A stretch of 64,000 nucleotides of DNA from CAWBRT01 sp963814745 (GCA_963814745.1 CAWFEA010000004.1:868001-932000), one strand, 5' to 3'. Counted from the first letter of the stretch, positions 8,585 through 18,600 are shown. The notes: generated by a model not told the origin, from the letters alone. Numbers and translations are program-made.

Positions 8585-9565
8585 TTATTCGGATGAATTT
8601 GGGTCGCGGGTGGTTAAAGACTGCAACTGCTTGCGCCAGTCGAGTTCGTCGACGAACTGGCGCGACTCGCGCCAGCCGCCGCGAACCTTGATGAAGAGTT
8701 CGAGGAAGACCCGCTTGTTCAGCAGGCGCTCGATGGCGAGACGGGCGCGAGTGCCAATCTCTTTGAGCATGGCCCCCTGGCGGCCGATGATGATGGCTTT
8801 CTGTCCATCGCGCTCGACGAAGATGGCGGCGGCAATCTTCACCAGCTTGGCGCTCTCTTCAAAGCGTTCGACGATGACGCTCGTGGCGTAGGGCACTTCC
8901 TGATGGGTCAACACCAGCACCTGCTCGCGAATCAACTCGGCTGCGACAAAGCGTTCGGGCTGGTCGGTGATCTGGCCGGGGGGAAAGTACTGCGGGCCTT
9001 CGGGGAGATTGGCGACGACCTTATTGAGCAGCAGGTCGAGCCCGTCTTTTTTGGCGGCGGAGATCGGGATCACCTCGGCGAAGCTGTGCAGAGCGGAGTA
9101 GCGCTCGATGATGGGCAGCAGCTTGTCCTTCGCGACGAGATCGATCTTGTTGAGCAGGAGGAAGGTTTTGAGCTGGCTGCGCTTGACCAGATCGAGGGCG
9201 AACTGGTCTTCCACCCCAACCCGCGATACGCGTGTTGGGGACCCCGTACCGCCGGGGCCGAACTTCTGCGCGGCATCGACGATGAGCAGCAGCAGGTCGC
9301 AGCCTTCGACGGCGTCGTGGACCTCCTGCATCATGCGCTTGTTAAGGGCGTCGGCGGGCTTGTGGATGCCGGGGGTGTCGACAAAGACGACCTGCCCGGC
9401 GGGACGGCGGCCGGCGCGCTTGAGGTTGACGATGCCGCAGATACGGTTGCGCGTGGTCTGGGCTTTGTGGGTGACGATGGCGAGCTTTTCGCCCACCAGC
9501 GCATTCAGCAAGGTTGATTTGCCCGCATTGGGGCGTCCGACGATGGAAACGAATCCGGAGCGCAT
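8585..9565 (-). CDS. era: GTPase Era (with small in-frame insertion)
   Basis: Era is an essential GTPase that binds 16S rRNA and helps assemble the 30S subunit. All G motifs are present: GRPNAGKS (G1), QTTRNR (G2), DTPG (G3), NKID (G4) and SAAK (G5). A KH RNA-binding domain follows (IIIGRQGAMLKEIGTRARLAIE). At 326 residues it is longer than the usual ~300. The extra residues, about 100-118 (GPGGTGSPTRVSRVGVEDQ), are encoded by a perfect-stem palindrome at 9212-9245 that matches the intergenic repeat families here. The insertion lies in a surface region between G3 and G4, so the protein may still work. Confidence 0.95.
   Translation of the reverse strand: MRSGFVSIVGRPNAGKSTLLNALVGEKLAIVTHKAQTTRNRICGIVNLKRAGRRPAGQVVFVDTPGIHKPADALNKRMMQEVHDAVEGCDLLLLIVDAAQKFGPGGTGSPTRVSRVGVEDQFALDLVKRSQLKTFLLLNKIDLVAKDKLLPIIERYSALHSFAEVIPISAAKKDGLDLLLNKVVANLPEGPQYFPPGQITDQPERFVAAELIREQVLVLTHQEVPYATSVIVERFEESAKLVKIAAAIFVERDGQKAIIIGRQGAMLKEIGTRARLAIERLLNKRVFLELFIKVRGGWRESRQFVDELDWRKQLQSLTTRDPNSSE
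9212..9245 (-). repeat. Palindrome of the GGGGTCCCC...GGGGTG family inside era
   Basis: On the minus strand it reads GGGGTCCCC, arm AACACGCG, loop TAT, arm CGCGGGTT, then GGGGTG. The stem on the plus strand (9214-9240) pairs seven plus four bases with one mismatch. The same frame with other arms occurs between genes at 18481, 18986 and 54602. It stays in frame with era. Confidence 0.7.
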
Positions 9566-9635
9566 CTGCTGACGATCTTACTACGGATGGCGGCGGAGCC
9601 CACATTAGCGGGCGGAAGGGTGGCATCCGAGTTAT

Positions 9636-9890
9636 GCCTGGGGCTGCTATCTTACGCCCGCTGCGCGGGCTATGACATCGCGAGCTTCGCTTGCCCCAGG
9701 CTTACGCCATGGGGCTACCATCTTTTGCCCGCTGCGCGGGCTGGTTTGTTGGACGCCGGGTTCTAGCCGCAGATAAAGAGACTACCCCAGCCAGCGGAAA
9801 AGCAGATCCTTCGGCTGCGCCTCAGGATGACACGTCGAAGAAAAGTTTTTCAGCAGCCAGAATGACACGTCGGAGTCACGTCATGAACGT
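9636..9890. repeat. Intergenic repeats between era and the cyclase gene
   Basis: Two repeat types occupy this gap of about 370 bases. At 9636-9742, GCCCGCTGCGCGGGC occurs twice around a CCCCAGGC...GGGGC hairpin; a related copy is at 33194-33287. At 9801-9880, an AGCAGATCCTTCGG...CAGGATGACA unit is followed by TTTTTCAGCAGCC, the same sequence as the IS5-type terminal repeat. The second type is also seen at 26636 and inside the MITE near 63.8 kb. No gene is seen here. Confidence 0.75.
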
Positions 9891-9938
9891 TACGTCATGA
9901 AACTTGCGGGACGGCGGGCCAGTTTGCGGCGGAGCTTG

Positions 9939-12242
9939 TTAGGTGGCGGCGGCGCGCTGGCGGGCCTGCTCGACCATCTGGTAGACCTCGTCGTTGGCGC
10001 ATACTTCGTAATAGAGGTGTTCGGTCCAGCCGCGCAGGGAAAAATCGCGAGGGTCGATGAGGGGCACGTTGGCTTCGCGAATGACGATGGGTTGAAAGAC
10101 ATCGGTAGTGACCGGCACCAGCCCGCTGTAAAGGCGGAAGATGCGTTCTCCCCAGATGTCCGGGAACGGCAGTTCAAATTCCTGCAAGGAAATTTCCTGG
10201 CGAAGCCGCTGAAAGGCGCGCTGCTCCAGTTGAATGCCGCCGACATTGTACTGCAGGAGCTTATCGCCGAGCAGGGCGCCGGCGCTGGTATTGGCATCCG
10301 CCTGCACCTGGAAGAGGAAAACGCTGAAGGGCAATTTGTCGCCCTGGACGCGGGTACGGGTACGGTGGCCGCAGGAGGAAAGACGGTCGGCGCGGTTGAT
10401 GGCGTCGGAGATCATGATTCGCGACTCGCCATCGAACAGGTGCATGGGCGCGAGGTCCTGGTGGGCGATGCCGATGCCGAGTTCGAGCGCGGGCAGTTGC
10501 AGGGAACTGGATTGCTGATGGAAGGCGCGCACGATGCTGGTGATCTCGCGGGCGAGAACACTGGCGCGCGAGACCGGGAAGCAAGGCGGTCCGTCGCGCT
10601 CCTCGATGCCGAGGATGATGGCGTCGCCCTCGATGAAAATTTTGCTGGCGCCGTATTTGGCGAGCAGCTTGTTGACCGGGTCATAAAACCCCAGGCTGAA
10701 ATAGGTAGCGGGATTCTGCCCGCGCTCCACCAGGGTGCGGCTGAGCAGAGTGGAATCGCGCACGTCGGCCTTGACGACGACATGGGAGAGGACGCGAAGG
10801 TCAACCGGTTTCTGCTCTTCCAGCAAGAGAAACTCGTAGAGCTTGGAGTTGACCGCCGAAAGCTGGCGCAGGCGCTCGGTGTTGATGAGGTTGACCTGAT
10901 CCATGCCGGCATTGAGCGCTTCGAGCCGGCGCATGTCGCGGTTGTAGCGCAGGAAATCAACCAGGAAGCGCCCGGCGACCTTGGCCTGCTCGGGCCTGCC
11001 CATGGAGGAGATACGCTTTACGGCGGCGTGAAAATTTGCCGGGGAGATTTTCCCGTGCACCGCCAGCAAAGCCTCGACGCGCTCGCGTTCGGGGCGTGCG
11101 ATGAGGGCGTTCTTCAATTGCTGGGGATTGATGAGGGAAGCATATTCGGAGAGCAGCGGCACTACCTCGTAGCCGGCAAGGATGAGATCCATGATGCCGG
11201 CATCCTCAAGGGTGGTGAGCCAGGCCGAGAGCAGAGCGCGTTGTGCGCCGCCCTTTTCCGAAGCTTCGTCGGGCACGCCGCCGGCGACCAGCTCCTGGCC
11301 GTTCTCGGGAACATTGAGCAAATCGTCGATTTCAACCTCGGAGAGGATGCCGCCCGAGGGTTGAACCGCGACGAAGAAAGCCCGCGCGAGCTCGCGGAGC
11401 ACGGGGAGGCGATCGGGGTCCTTGTCATAGTTGCCGAGCATGACGTAGTGCTCGGCCTTGATGAAGTCGTCGCGCCCGTCCTCGGAAAAAATCAGGCGAT
11501 TGAGGAACAACTCATAAGCCGCGCTCTCGGCCTCTCCGAAAATCGAGCGGCGCATGTGCAGGATGGTTTCCTTCTCGATTTCGCGCAGGGTTTCGTAAAG
11601 GTCCTGGCCGCACTTGCGGAGCACGGTCCGCTTGTTGAGCTGGAAGCGGGTAAACGATTCGCGCAACTTGAGCAGCAGGCTGGCGTTGCCCGGACTTTCC
11701 AGGCTGCGCAGCTTGGAGCGGCACTGCTCCTGAGCGCTGGTGTATTGAGCGTTGAGCGCGTCACGAAGGAACTTGACCAGGCCCAGGCGGAGCAGCAGAT
11801 CGACGCTGAGATTGCCCTGATGGCGCGCCAGATTCAGTCCGGCGAATTGCAACTCGGAGGTTCTTCGCTTGAAGTCGCCGGCCACTTCCGAGGGCTTTTG
11901 CGACGCCACGCCACCGAGGAGGTCGTTGGCCAGGGGGCGCGCAGCTTGACCAAGCCGCGCGGCATCTCGCGCAGCGTTCAGCGGCGGCGCCGGCCGGCGA
12001 AACGGATTTGGCTCCCCCGCCGGCGCAAGCAGTTCCTGGATGTTGCCATGAAAGGCGACGAGCAACGACACATGGTTGCGCACCAGTTCGACATACTTGG
12101 GGCTGAGAAAAACGTCGTGCCGGAGATTATCAACACCGATGGCAAGATCGCGCAACTGCACCGAAGGCCGATAGCCGGTCAGGTGCATTTGGCGCGCGAG
12201 TTCGGCAGGCGTAGCGCGATGAAATAGCGAAAACGGGGGCAT
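9939..12242 (-). CDS. Class III adenylate/guanylate cyclase-domain protein
   Basis: The C-terminal third looks like a class III nucleotidyl cyclase, which makes cAMP or cGMP. The metal-binding Asp residues appear in VVVKADVRDSTLLSR and in KIFIEGDAIILGI. The transition-state Asn-Arg pair appears in ISDAINRADRLSS (N-x3-R). The catalytic set is therefore complete. The first 400 or so residues are helical and unlike any sensor I recognise, and no membrane segment is visible, so the enzyme should be cytoplasmic. I chose ATG 12242 (767 residues); longer upstream readings would overlap the redoxin gene. The long plus-strand ORF across this locus is an antisense shadow. Confidence 0.75.
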   Translation of the reverse strand: MPPFSLFHRATPAELARQMHLTGYRPSVQLRDLAIGVDNLRHDVFLSPKYVELVRNHVSLLVAFHGNIQELLAPAGEPNPFRRPAPPLNAARDAARLGQAARPLANDLLGGVASQKPSEVAGDFKRRTSELQFAGLNLARHQGNLSVDLLLRLGLVKFLRDALNAQYTSAQEQCRSKLRSLESPGNASLLLKLRESFTRFQLNKRTVLRKCGQDLYETLREIEKETILHMRRSIFGEAESAAYELFLNRLIFSEDGRDDFIKAEHYVMLGNYDKDPDRLPVLRELARAFFVAVQPSGGILSEVEIDDLLNVPENGQELVAGGVPDEASEKGGAQRALLSAWLTTLEDAGIMDLILAGYEVVPLLSEYASLINPQQLKNALIARPERERVEALLAVHGKISPANFHAAVKRISSMGRPEQAKVAGRFLVDFLRYNRDMRRLEALNAGMDQVNLINTERLRQLSAVNSKLYEFLLLEEQKPVDLRVLSHVVVKADVRDSTLLSRTLVERGQNPATYFSLGFYDPVNKLLAKYGASKIFIEGDAIILGIEERDGPPCFPVSRASVLAREITSIVRAFHQQSSSLQLPALELGIGIAHQDLAPMHLFDGESRIMISDAINRADRLSSCGHRTRTRVQGDKLPFSVFLFQVQADANTSAGALLGDKLLQYNVGGIQLEQRAFQRLRQEISLQEFELPFPDIWGERIFRLYSGLVPVTTDVFQPIVIREANVPLIDPRDFSLRGWTEHLYYEVCANDEVYQMVEQARQRAAAT

Positions 12243-12423
12243 CGTAAAAACTTGTGATCCGCACCGGATCGAATGCACTCGAAGCTTACCAACAGGCGGT
12301 CCGGTTGCCAAGGTATTTATGCCGCAGGTAGAAATGGCGCGGATGGGGCATTCACCCGGGACAGCGAGCGCGATAGCGATTGGTGTTGGCGCGGCCCGCA
12401 ACTGCGGGTCAGTTTCGGGAGCT

Positions 12424-12918
12424 TCAACCGGGGCGGAAATCGGCGACCTGCTCGCCGGCTTTGAACAGCGGCGGAGCGGCCGCATCGTGGTCGAGATAGC
12501 GGGCGTAAATCTGTTCGACCTCGGCCTTGGACCAGCCGACGATGGAGGCCGCTATCTTGCCGTCGCTGGTGATCTCGAAGGCGGTGGGAACGTTGGTCAA
12601 ACCATAAGCGGCTGAGACCGCGCAGCCGTGCTCGTTGTCGCGGGCGATGGGGAAGCCGACGCCAAAGGTGCGCATGAATTGCAGCGTGTTGCGCTCGTCG
12701 TCCTGGGAAACGGCCACCACCGAAACCCCCGTCTTCTCAAGGGCGTGAGCAAGGCGGTCGAAAAAAGGCAGGGAGTACTGGCAGATAGGGCAGCTTACTT
12801 TGAAGAAGACGAGCACGACCGGCCCCTTGGCCAGCGCCTGGCGGAGGGAAAATTCACCGGCGCCGATGAGCGGCAGCTTGAAGTCGGGGGCCGATGCGCC
12901 GGGGATGAGTGCCGACAT
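12424..12918 (-). CDS. Redoxin / peroxiredoxin-like protein (AhpC/TSA-TlpA fold)
   Basis: This thioredoxin-fold protein begins MSALIPGASAPDFKLPL. It has the redox motif SCPICQYSLPFF (CxxC) after the strand VVLVFFK, and the cis-Pro loop NVPTAFEI. The CxxC favours thiol-disulfide exchange or a PrxQ/TlpA-like peroxidase; no membrane anchor is seen, so it is probably cytoplasmic. ATG 12918 is chosen because GGAG sits nine bases upstream; the longer reading from 12990 lacks a site. It is codirectional with the cyclase gene, 181 bases upstream of that gene's start. Confidence 0.85.
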   Translation of the reverse strand: MSALIPGASAPDFKLPLIGAGEFSLRQALAKGPVVLVFFKVSCPICQYSLPFFDRLAHALEKTGVSVVAVSQDDERNTLQFMRTFGVGFPIARDNEHGCAVSAAYGLTNVPTAFEITSDGKIAASIVGWSKAEVEQIYARYLDHDAAAPPLFKAGEQVADFRPG

Positions 12919-13059
12919 TGCTTTCTCCAAGGGTGCAGTTGCACGGTCCAGCGAACCCGGATTGGCTACTTTAATCTTAGCGCGTCGCAACCATATTAGT
13001 TCCGACCCGCGTTAGGGAAACTCCGGAACCGGTCTTATTAGAAATACCGAGGTCCCTCA

Positions 13060-13112
13060 GAGGCTAAAGCCTCATCAGGTTTTGCTGGTCTTGCGTACGG
13101 GCTGAAGCCCGT
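13060..13112. repeat. Two short palindromes downstream of mutY
   Basis: GAGGCTAAAGCCTC (13060-13073) and ACGGGCTGAAGCCCGT (13097-13112) are two small hairpins in the gap between mutY and the redoxin gene. They have the GGCTRAAGCC core of REP-like hairpins that I have seen scattered in acidobacterial genomes. Confidence 0.6.
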
Positions 13113-13145
13113 AGCCTTCAAGCCCATCACTTGTTCACAATTTCC

Positions 13146-14234
13146 TTAGATGAGCCGGGCGCGGCGCAGGACTTTTCGAGCGAGGCCGGTCAGTGGCAAT
13201 TCGAGAACCCGAGCGAGCGTCACCCAGCGTCCGCCATGGAGACTGGCGACGCCGGAGCCGGCAGCGTCGTCGAAGACGGCGACCTCATAGTCGGTAACGG
13301 TGATGGAGTGCTTGAGCCTGAACAGCGGCGGGCGCGGGGGCGGCGCAGGCAGTCGCGGAAGCTCCCACATTCCGGCCATAACCTCTGCCCGCGAGGCACG
13401 GCGAACCAGATAGACGGAGCGCCGGCGTGCGGCGAGCAGATACGATTCAAGGCGCTTTTGCCGCCGCGCCGGAGTGGCGGGCGCCAAGCCGGCTTGTCCG
13501 CCCGTATGGCTGAGGCAGCAGCGTTTCAGAGGACAGCTCGCGCAGCGGGGCTGGCGCGGCAGGCAAACGGTGGCGCCCAACTCCATCATCGCCTGATTCC
13601 AAGCGCCCGGACGGCGGCGCTCGAGCAGGGCTTCGGCGAGCGCCCAGTAATCGATTGACGGCAAGTGCCGGATCGGGGTTTGGGGCGAAGATCGCCCGCC
13701 GGAGTGAATGGCCAGCAAGCGCGAGATTACCCGCTCGACATTGCCATCGACGACGGCCACGGGCACGCCGAAGGCGATGCTGGCGACGGCGGCGCTGGTG
13801 TAGCGTCCGATGCCGGACAGGGCACGCAACTCCGGCAGGGTGCGCGGGAGGCGACCGTGGTGGCGGTCCACCATTTGCCGGGCGGCCTGGTGCAGGGAAC
13901 GGGCGCGGCGGTAATAGCCCAGTCCGCTCCAGGCGGCCAGGACGCGGTTCAGGGGCGCGGCGGCAAGTTCCATGATGCTCGGGAAGCGGGCGAGAAAAGC
14001 CCGGTAGTGCTCCAGCACGGCGGCCACCCTGGTCTGTTGCAGCATGATTTCCGCAAGCCAGATGCGGTACGGATCGGTGGAGCGGCGCCAGGGCAGATCG
14101 CGGCGGTGGGCGTCATACCAGGCCAGCAGCCGGCGGCGAAGAATTGCTAAATCAGGTGTGGCCGCAGCCAGCCGTCGCAGCATCTCACAGTGCTGGGAGT
14201 TGAAGCCTGGTTGTTTCCCCGGGTCCGCTTCCAT
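13146..14234 (-). CDS. mutY: A/G-specific adenine glycosylase MutY
   Basis: MutY removes adenine mispaired with 8-oxoguanine. The helix-hairpin-helix reads LSGIGRYTSAAVASIAFG, followed by the catalytic Asp in VVDGNVERVISRLL. The catalytic Glu is in LAEIMLQQTRV. The [4Fe-4S] cluster ligands are intact with C-x6-C-x2-C-x5-C spacing (CLPRQPRCASCPLKRCC). The C-terminal part is the NUDIX-like MutT domain that reads 8-oxoG (about residues 250-362). Length 362 is normal. It ends 227 bases before the redoxin start and points the same way. Confidence 0.95.
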   Translation of the reverse strand: MEADPGKQPGFNSQHCEMLRRLAAATPDLAILRRRLLAWYDAHRRDLPWRRSTDPYRIWLAEIMLQQTRVAAVLEHYRAFLARFPSIMELAAAPLNRVLAAWSGLGYYRRARSLHQAARQMVDRHHGRLPRTLPELRALSGIGRYTSAAVASIAFGVPVAVVDGNVERVISRLLAIHSGGRSSPQTPIRHLPSIDYWALAEALLERRRPGAWNQAMMELGATVCLPRQPRCASCPLKRCCLSHTGGQAGLAPATPARRQKRLESYLLAARRRSVYLVRRASRAEVMAGMWELPRLPAPPPRPPLFRLKHSITVTDYEVAVFDDAAGSGVASLHGGRWVTLARVLELPLTGLARKVLRRARLI

Positions 14235-14302
14235 GATGAAGGATTGTACCCCTGCCTAGACCTATTCCTCCCGTTTCGCAGTCTAAAGACCGCAGAGGCG
14301 CA

Positions 14303-14827
14303 GTGCGTTTGCCAATCGGAAATGAGTACCGCGGCAGTTTGAAATTCACAGGCTGCAGAAGACTTTGGTTGTGGCTGCTGGCGGCATGGCTGCTGCCGGC
14401 GGGTGCGGGCCACTTGTGGGCGGAGTTGGGCGGCGATGCTAACACCGTAGCCGCCGATCAACGGCAAATGCAGGGCGCGGGGCGGATCGTGCGCATGAGC
14501 CTGGATTACGCCATCCATGAGTATGAGGCGAATTCCGGCACCCTGGTGCGGGAATACGTCTCGCCGGACGGCAAGGTGTTCGGCGTGGCTTGGCGGGGAC
14601 CGTTTCTTCCCGACTTCCAGCAAATTTTTGGCGCTTACTATCAGCAATTCGCGCAAGGGGCCGAAGCCAGCCGAAACGCGGGGCCGCGCCGTTCGCACAA
14701 TGCGCCGCTGACGGTGGAAGAGCCGGAACTGGTAGTGCATTCGGCGGGCCATGCGCGAGCCTATGCCGGATTCGCCTATGTGCCGGGGTTGGTTCCTCCG
14801 GGCGTTGACCCCAAAGAAATAAGGTAA
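14303..14827 (+). CDS. DUF2844 domain-containing exported protein
   Basis: The protein shows the DUF2844 pattern: ALGGDANTV-like start (ELGGDANTVAADQRQM), then YAIHEYEANSGTLVREYVSP, GKVFGVAWRGPFLPDFQQI and a C-terminal PGLVPPGVDPKEIR. A signal-like hydrophobic stretch (LWLWLLAAWLLPAGAGHLWA) precedes the domain. The start is a GTG at 14303; a shorter start is possible. It is divergent from mutY. The function of DUF2844 is unknown. Confidence 0.82.
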   Translation: MRLPIGNEYRGSLKFTGCRRLWLWLLAAWLLPAGAGHLWAELGGDANTVAADQRQMQGAGRIVRMSLDYAIHEYEANSGTLVREYVSPDGKVFGVAWRGPFLPDFQQIFGAYYQQFAQGAEASRNAGPRRSHNAPLTVEEPELVVHSAGHARAYAGFAYVPGLVPPGVDPKEIR

Positions 14828-14852
14828 GAGGGACGCCAGGCCGCCCTACTTC

Positions 14853-17800
14853 TTAGAATGAGTACCGCAGGGCAAACTGCACCTGGCGCTCGCGGTAGAG
14901 GTTGGTGCCGGCAGCGCTGGCAGTGCCGAATGGCGAATACCCGGTTACGTTGTCCACCGAGTTCAGCACCGCCGGAACGTTTTGCGAAGCCGTCGCCAGG
15001 GAAGGGCTCTGCACCACGTACATGGTCGAGTTAAGGTCGCTGATCTGTTCGGTGTTGAAGAGGTTGAAGGCCTCCACCATAACCTCGATCTTCTGATTCT
15101 CCGAAAATCTGAAGCTGCGCCCAAGCCGCAAGTCGATGTTGGAAAAGACCGGATAGCGGAAATCGTTGCGCGGCAGCAAGGTCGCCAGGCGGTAGGAGCC
15201 GCCCGAGCCGTTGATTCCGCCGGCGATTCCGTAGTTGGTGCCGCAAGAGCTGGCGGTGCAGGTGTAATCGTTGCCGCTGATGTACTCGGTGTAGGGCCGG
15301 CCGCTGGAGATGATCATCACCGGAGCCAGGCTCCAGCCGTGTAGCGCCGTGCGCAGGAGCTTGCCGCTGTTCTGGAAATAGCGCGGCTGCCAGATGACGG
15401 ATGCCGTCAAGCGCTGGCGGACGTCGAAGTTCGAGTCGCCTTTTTCGAGCGCCAGGTTGTTGGGATCGTAAACCTGGCCATAGCTGGGGGCCAGCGTCTG
15501 CGAGGGATCAGCGGAGTTATCGATGGCGTGCGAGAAGGTGTAGCTCACGTCGAACTGCAGGCCGTCGGTCAGGCGCCGCTTCAACTGCAGCACGACCGCG
15601 TTGTAAGAGGAGTTGACGCTGCTGTTGCCATCGATGATCGCTCCGTAGGCGCTGATCGGGCGGCAGTTGGACAGGTTGCAGCCGGCGCCGTAGAACGGCA
15701 CGGTGATGGTTTTGCCGTTGAAGGGACCGCCATTAAAAATGTAAGACTGCGGTCGTCGAGGGCTCGGTGTTGGGAAGATTCTTGTCGATCCACTGCATCA
15801 TCTCGCGCCCGAGGGTCCCCAGGTAAGAAATCGAAAGCACCAGGTTGCGGGCGATCTCGCGCTCCAGCACCAGGTCGAACTCGTGAATCTGCGGGTTCTG
15901 CAGGTGGGGATCGAGATACGTAATCGAAGGCACGTAGGAGCTGCATCCGGTGGTGATCGTATTCGGGAAATTCGGGGCGCAGTTGGCGTTGTACTGGACG
16001 GTGTAGTTGCTCTGGGAGACTCCGGCGATGCCGCTGCCGAGCAGGGCGCTGCCGATGGCGCCGTTGTTGATGCGCCCGTAGTAGAGGCCGTAGCCGCCGC
16101 GCAGAGCCGTCGTGGCATCGCCGAAGACATCCCAGGCGAAGCCGACGCGGGGACCGAAATTGTTCTTGTCGGAGGGCATCTTCAGGGTTGGATTGGCGCC
16201 GTTGAGGGAAGCCAGCAAAGTGCCCTGGGATTGCGCCAGGGTGGGAAAGTTGGCGTTGGGATACTGCGCGGAAGGCAACTGCTCGTACTCGTAGCGCAGG
16301 CCCAGGTTCACGGTCAAACGAGGCAGAATCTTCCAGTCGTCGGCGACGAATCCGGCGTAATCCCAGGTATGGAACTGGGTGCCGATCGGGCCGAAGGCCT
16401 GAGAATATCTGCTCCAGTTGGTGGCCGGGACATTCTGGAACAGAGCCGGATTCTGATGGATCGTGTAATCGGTGATGAAGGCGTCGAGGGTGCTGTAGCT
16501 GTAGGAACCGTAGCCGTTATCGAGATAGTTCTGGATGTCGTTGGCGCGATCGAGGTCGAAGCCAAACTTGAACAGGTGATGACGGTGCATCCAGCTCATG
16601 ACTTCGGAAACCTGGTTGCGGGTTTCGTTGGGATAAGCGTAGCGCGTGAACGTGTCCGGGGTGCCGAGATAGAGTTGCTCGGCGATGTCGATGGACGGCA
16701 CGTAGCCGAGAGAGGAGACGAGATTGCTGTTGACTTCGGCGGCCGAGGGCGGGGCGGCGGTTTCATACTGGAAGTCGCGCCCGAACTGATAGCGGAGTTC
16801 GCTGATGAGGTTGTTGGTCAGAGTGGTGCGCAAGCGGCCCATGACCATATCGGTCTTAACCCCGTCGTTGCCCCAACTGGCGATGCCGTCGTTGTAAACG
16901 GGAACGCTCTGAACTCCGTTTGGAGAACTCCATCGCATGCGGTTATAGCTGACGGTGAAAGTATTCTTGCTATTGATGATCCAATCCAGTTTGGGGAAGA
17001 AAATATCCTGGCTGCCGGTGCGCGGAACGACGCCGGTCTCGGCCAGCAGAAAGTTCTGCGCGGCAGTATAGTAGCCCTGCACCTGCGCCTGCATGGCGGC
17101 GGAAATGTTGCTGCAGCCGGAGCCGAAGTTGCTGCAAAGGCCAAGGTATCTGGCAATGGTGTTGATGTCGGACTGTGAACCCAACGGCACAGCGGTGCTG
17201 CTCAGAGTGTTCTGATTAGTGGCCGGGGCAAAAAAAGAGCTACCCGAGGGAGCGGCCACGCCGTCGTAATTGAGACGCTGGCCCTCATAGTTGAAGAACC
17301 AGTAGAGCTTGTCTTTGCGGATCGGGCCGCCGAGGTTGCCGCCGAACTGCTGGCGCCGGTCCAGGGGTTTGACGGGCTGCGGGGTGATGGTTCCGGAGGC
17401 GTCGGTGTACTCGGTGGAGAACGGGTTGGTGGCCCCGAGGGCACCGTTATCGCGGATGTAATAGAACGCCTGGCCGTGCAGGTTGTCGGAGCCGCTCTTG
17501 GTGACCGAGTTGATGACTCCGCCGGCGGCGCCGCCGTACTCGGCGGAGAAGTTCGAGGTGTTGACCTGGAACTCCTGCACGGAACTTTGACTGATGGTGT
17601 GCGACATGCGGGTGCGCCCGCGCTCATCCGCCCAGAATGAGTCGGTGTTGTTGCCGCCGTCCACGGTATGCATGTTCAGCAGTCCGCTGAGGCCACGGAA
17701 ACTGATCAGCCCGTAAGGACCGTCGGGAACCAGGCCGGGCGTTAAGAGGGCGAAATTCGACCACTTGCGGCCGTTGATCGGCAGATTTTCGAGGTAAGTG

Positions 17801-18279
17801 GGATTGATGTTGCTGGCGAAGTCGGGCTGCACGGTATTGACGGCCGGGGCTTCGTCGGTGACCACGACGGTCGCGGCGGCGCCGCTGGGCTTGAGTCCGA
17901 TTTCGACGTCGGTGACCCGGCCGACTTCAATCATCAAGCCCGAGACCTGGTAGGGCGCAAAAGACGGCGCTTCGACCTTCAGTTCATATTGTCCCGGAGT
18001 AAGCGCGGGAATGCGGAACTTGCCGTAGCCGTCAGTGACGGCGGTTTTCGCTTCGGGAGTTTCCAGGTTCCGCACGGTGATTTTGGCGTTCGGCACCACC
18101 GCCTTGGAGGGGTCGCTGACCGTACCGCCGATGGCACCAGTCGTGGTGGATTGGGCAAGAGCCGCTACAGGCAGCAGGATCGAAAAAAGCATCAGCAGTG
18201 CGCAGGCGCCGAATGGGGTCCCCGGCACGCGCCGTGGTGGCGGGGGTTGGGACATGCATCGGCTGTTGCTTGAGTTCAT
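14853..18279 (-). pseudogene. TonB-dependent receptor (Oar-like), one frameshift
   Basis: This outer-membrane receptor takes up large substrates with TonB energy. After the signal peptide comes a carboxypeptidase-regulatory-like domain (GAIGGTVSDPSKAVVPNAKI), then a plug (LENLPINGRKWSNFALLTPG) and a large beta-barrel ending in the aromatic residue Phe (VQFALRYSF). This Oar-like type is expanded in Acidobacteriota. AGGAG before ATG 18279 fixes the start; the open frame further upstream runs through a repeat. The barrel is split near 15751: removing one inserted C (GACCGC to GACGC on the coding strand) restores SYIFNGGPFNGKTITVPFYG and a single 1141-residue protein. Error or real mutation cannot be told apart here. 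Confidence 0.88.
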
Positions 18280-18423
18280 CAAACGGTCTCCTGAAAACAT
18301 CGCATCGAAATGCAAACGGTACAGCAGCAGACATCTTGCCCTGATCGGATTCTCTCCATCCCATGCGACGACGAGCGCCGGGCTGACTTGCCGGTGATCG
18401 GCAGGTCCGGCTGCCTCGCGGGA

Positions 18424-18600
18424 GTGGTGGGTCAATTTGAATTTCTCGTCACGACGGGCGCCCCGCGTCCCGCCCTTATCGGGGTCCCCGGCGAGCTTTG
18501 CTCGCTGGGGTGATTGGGGCTGACGTGGACTATTTCCCAGGTTAGCGCCGAACAACACGGCGCGGAACCTGGGCCACCCCCAACGAAATTGACCCACTAC
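18424..18600. repeat. 177-bp compound element with 15-bp terminal inverted repeats
   Basis: The ends are GTGGTGGGTCAATTT (18424-18438) and AAATTGACCCACTAC (18586-18600), matching at 14 of 15 positions when inverted. Inside are a GGGGTCCCC-frame hairpin (18481-18519) and a CCCAGGTT...AACCTGGGCCACC hairpin (18536-18579). A related copy in the opposite orientation is at about 54586-54690, and a single end is near 44371-44384. It looks like a small non-autonomous mobile element, lying upstream of the TonB receptor gene. Confidence 0.7.

Noticed and set aside
9897..12227. 776-codon open frame on the plus strand
   Set aside because: It is antisense to the cyclase gene, whose catalytic motifs are in the minus-strand frame. 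High GC keeps the reverse frame open; its composition shows no domain.
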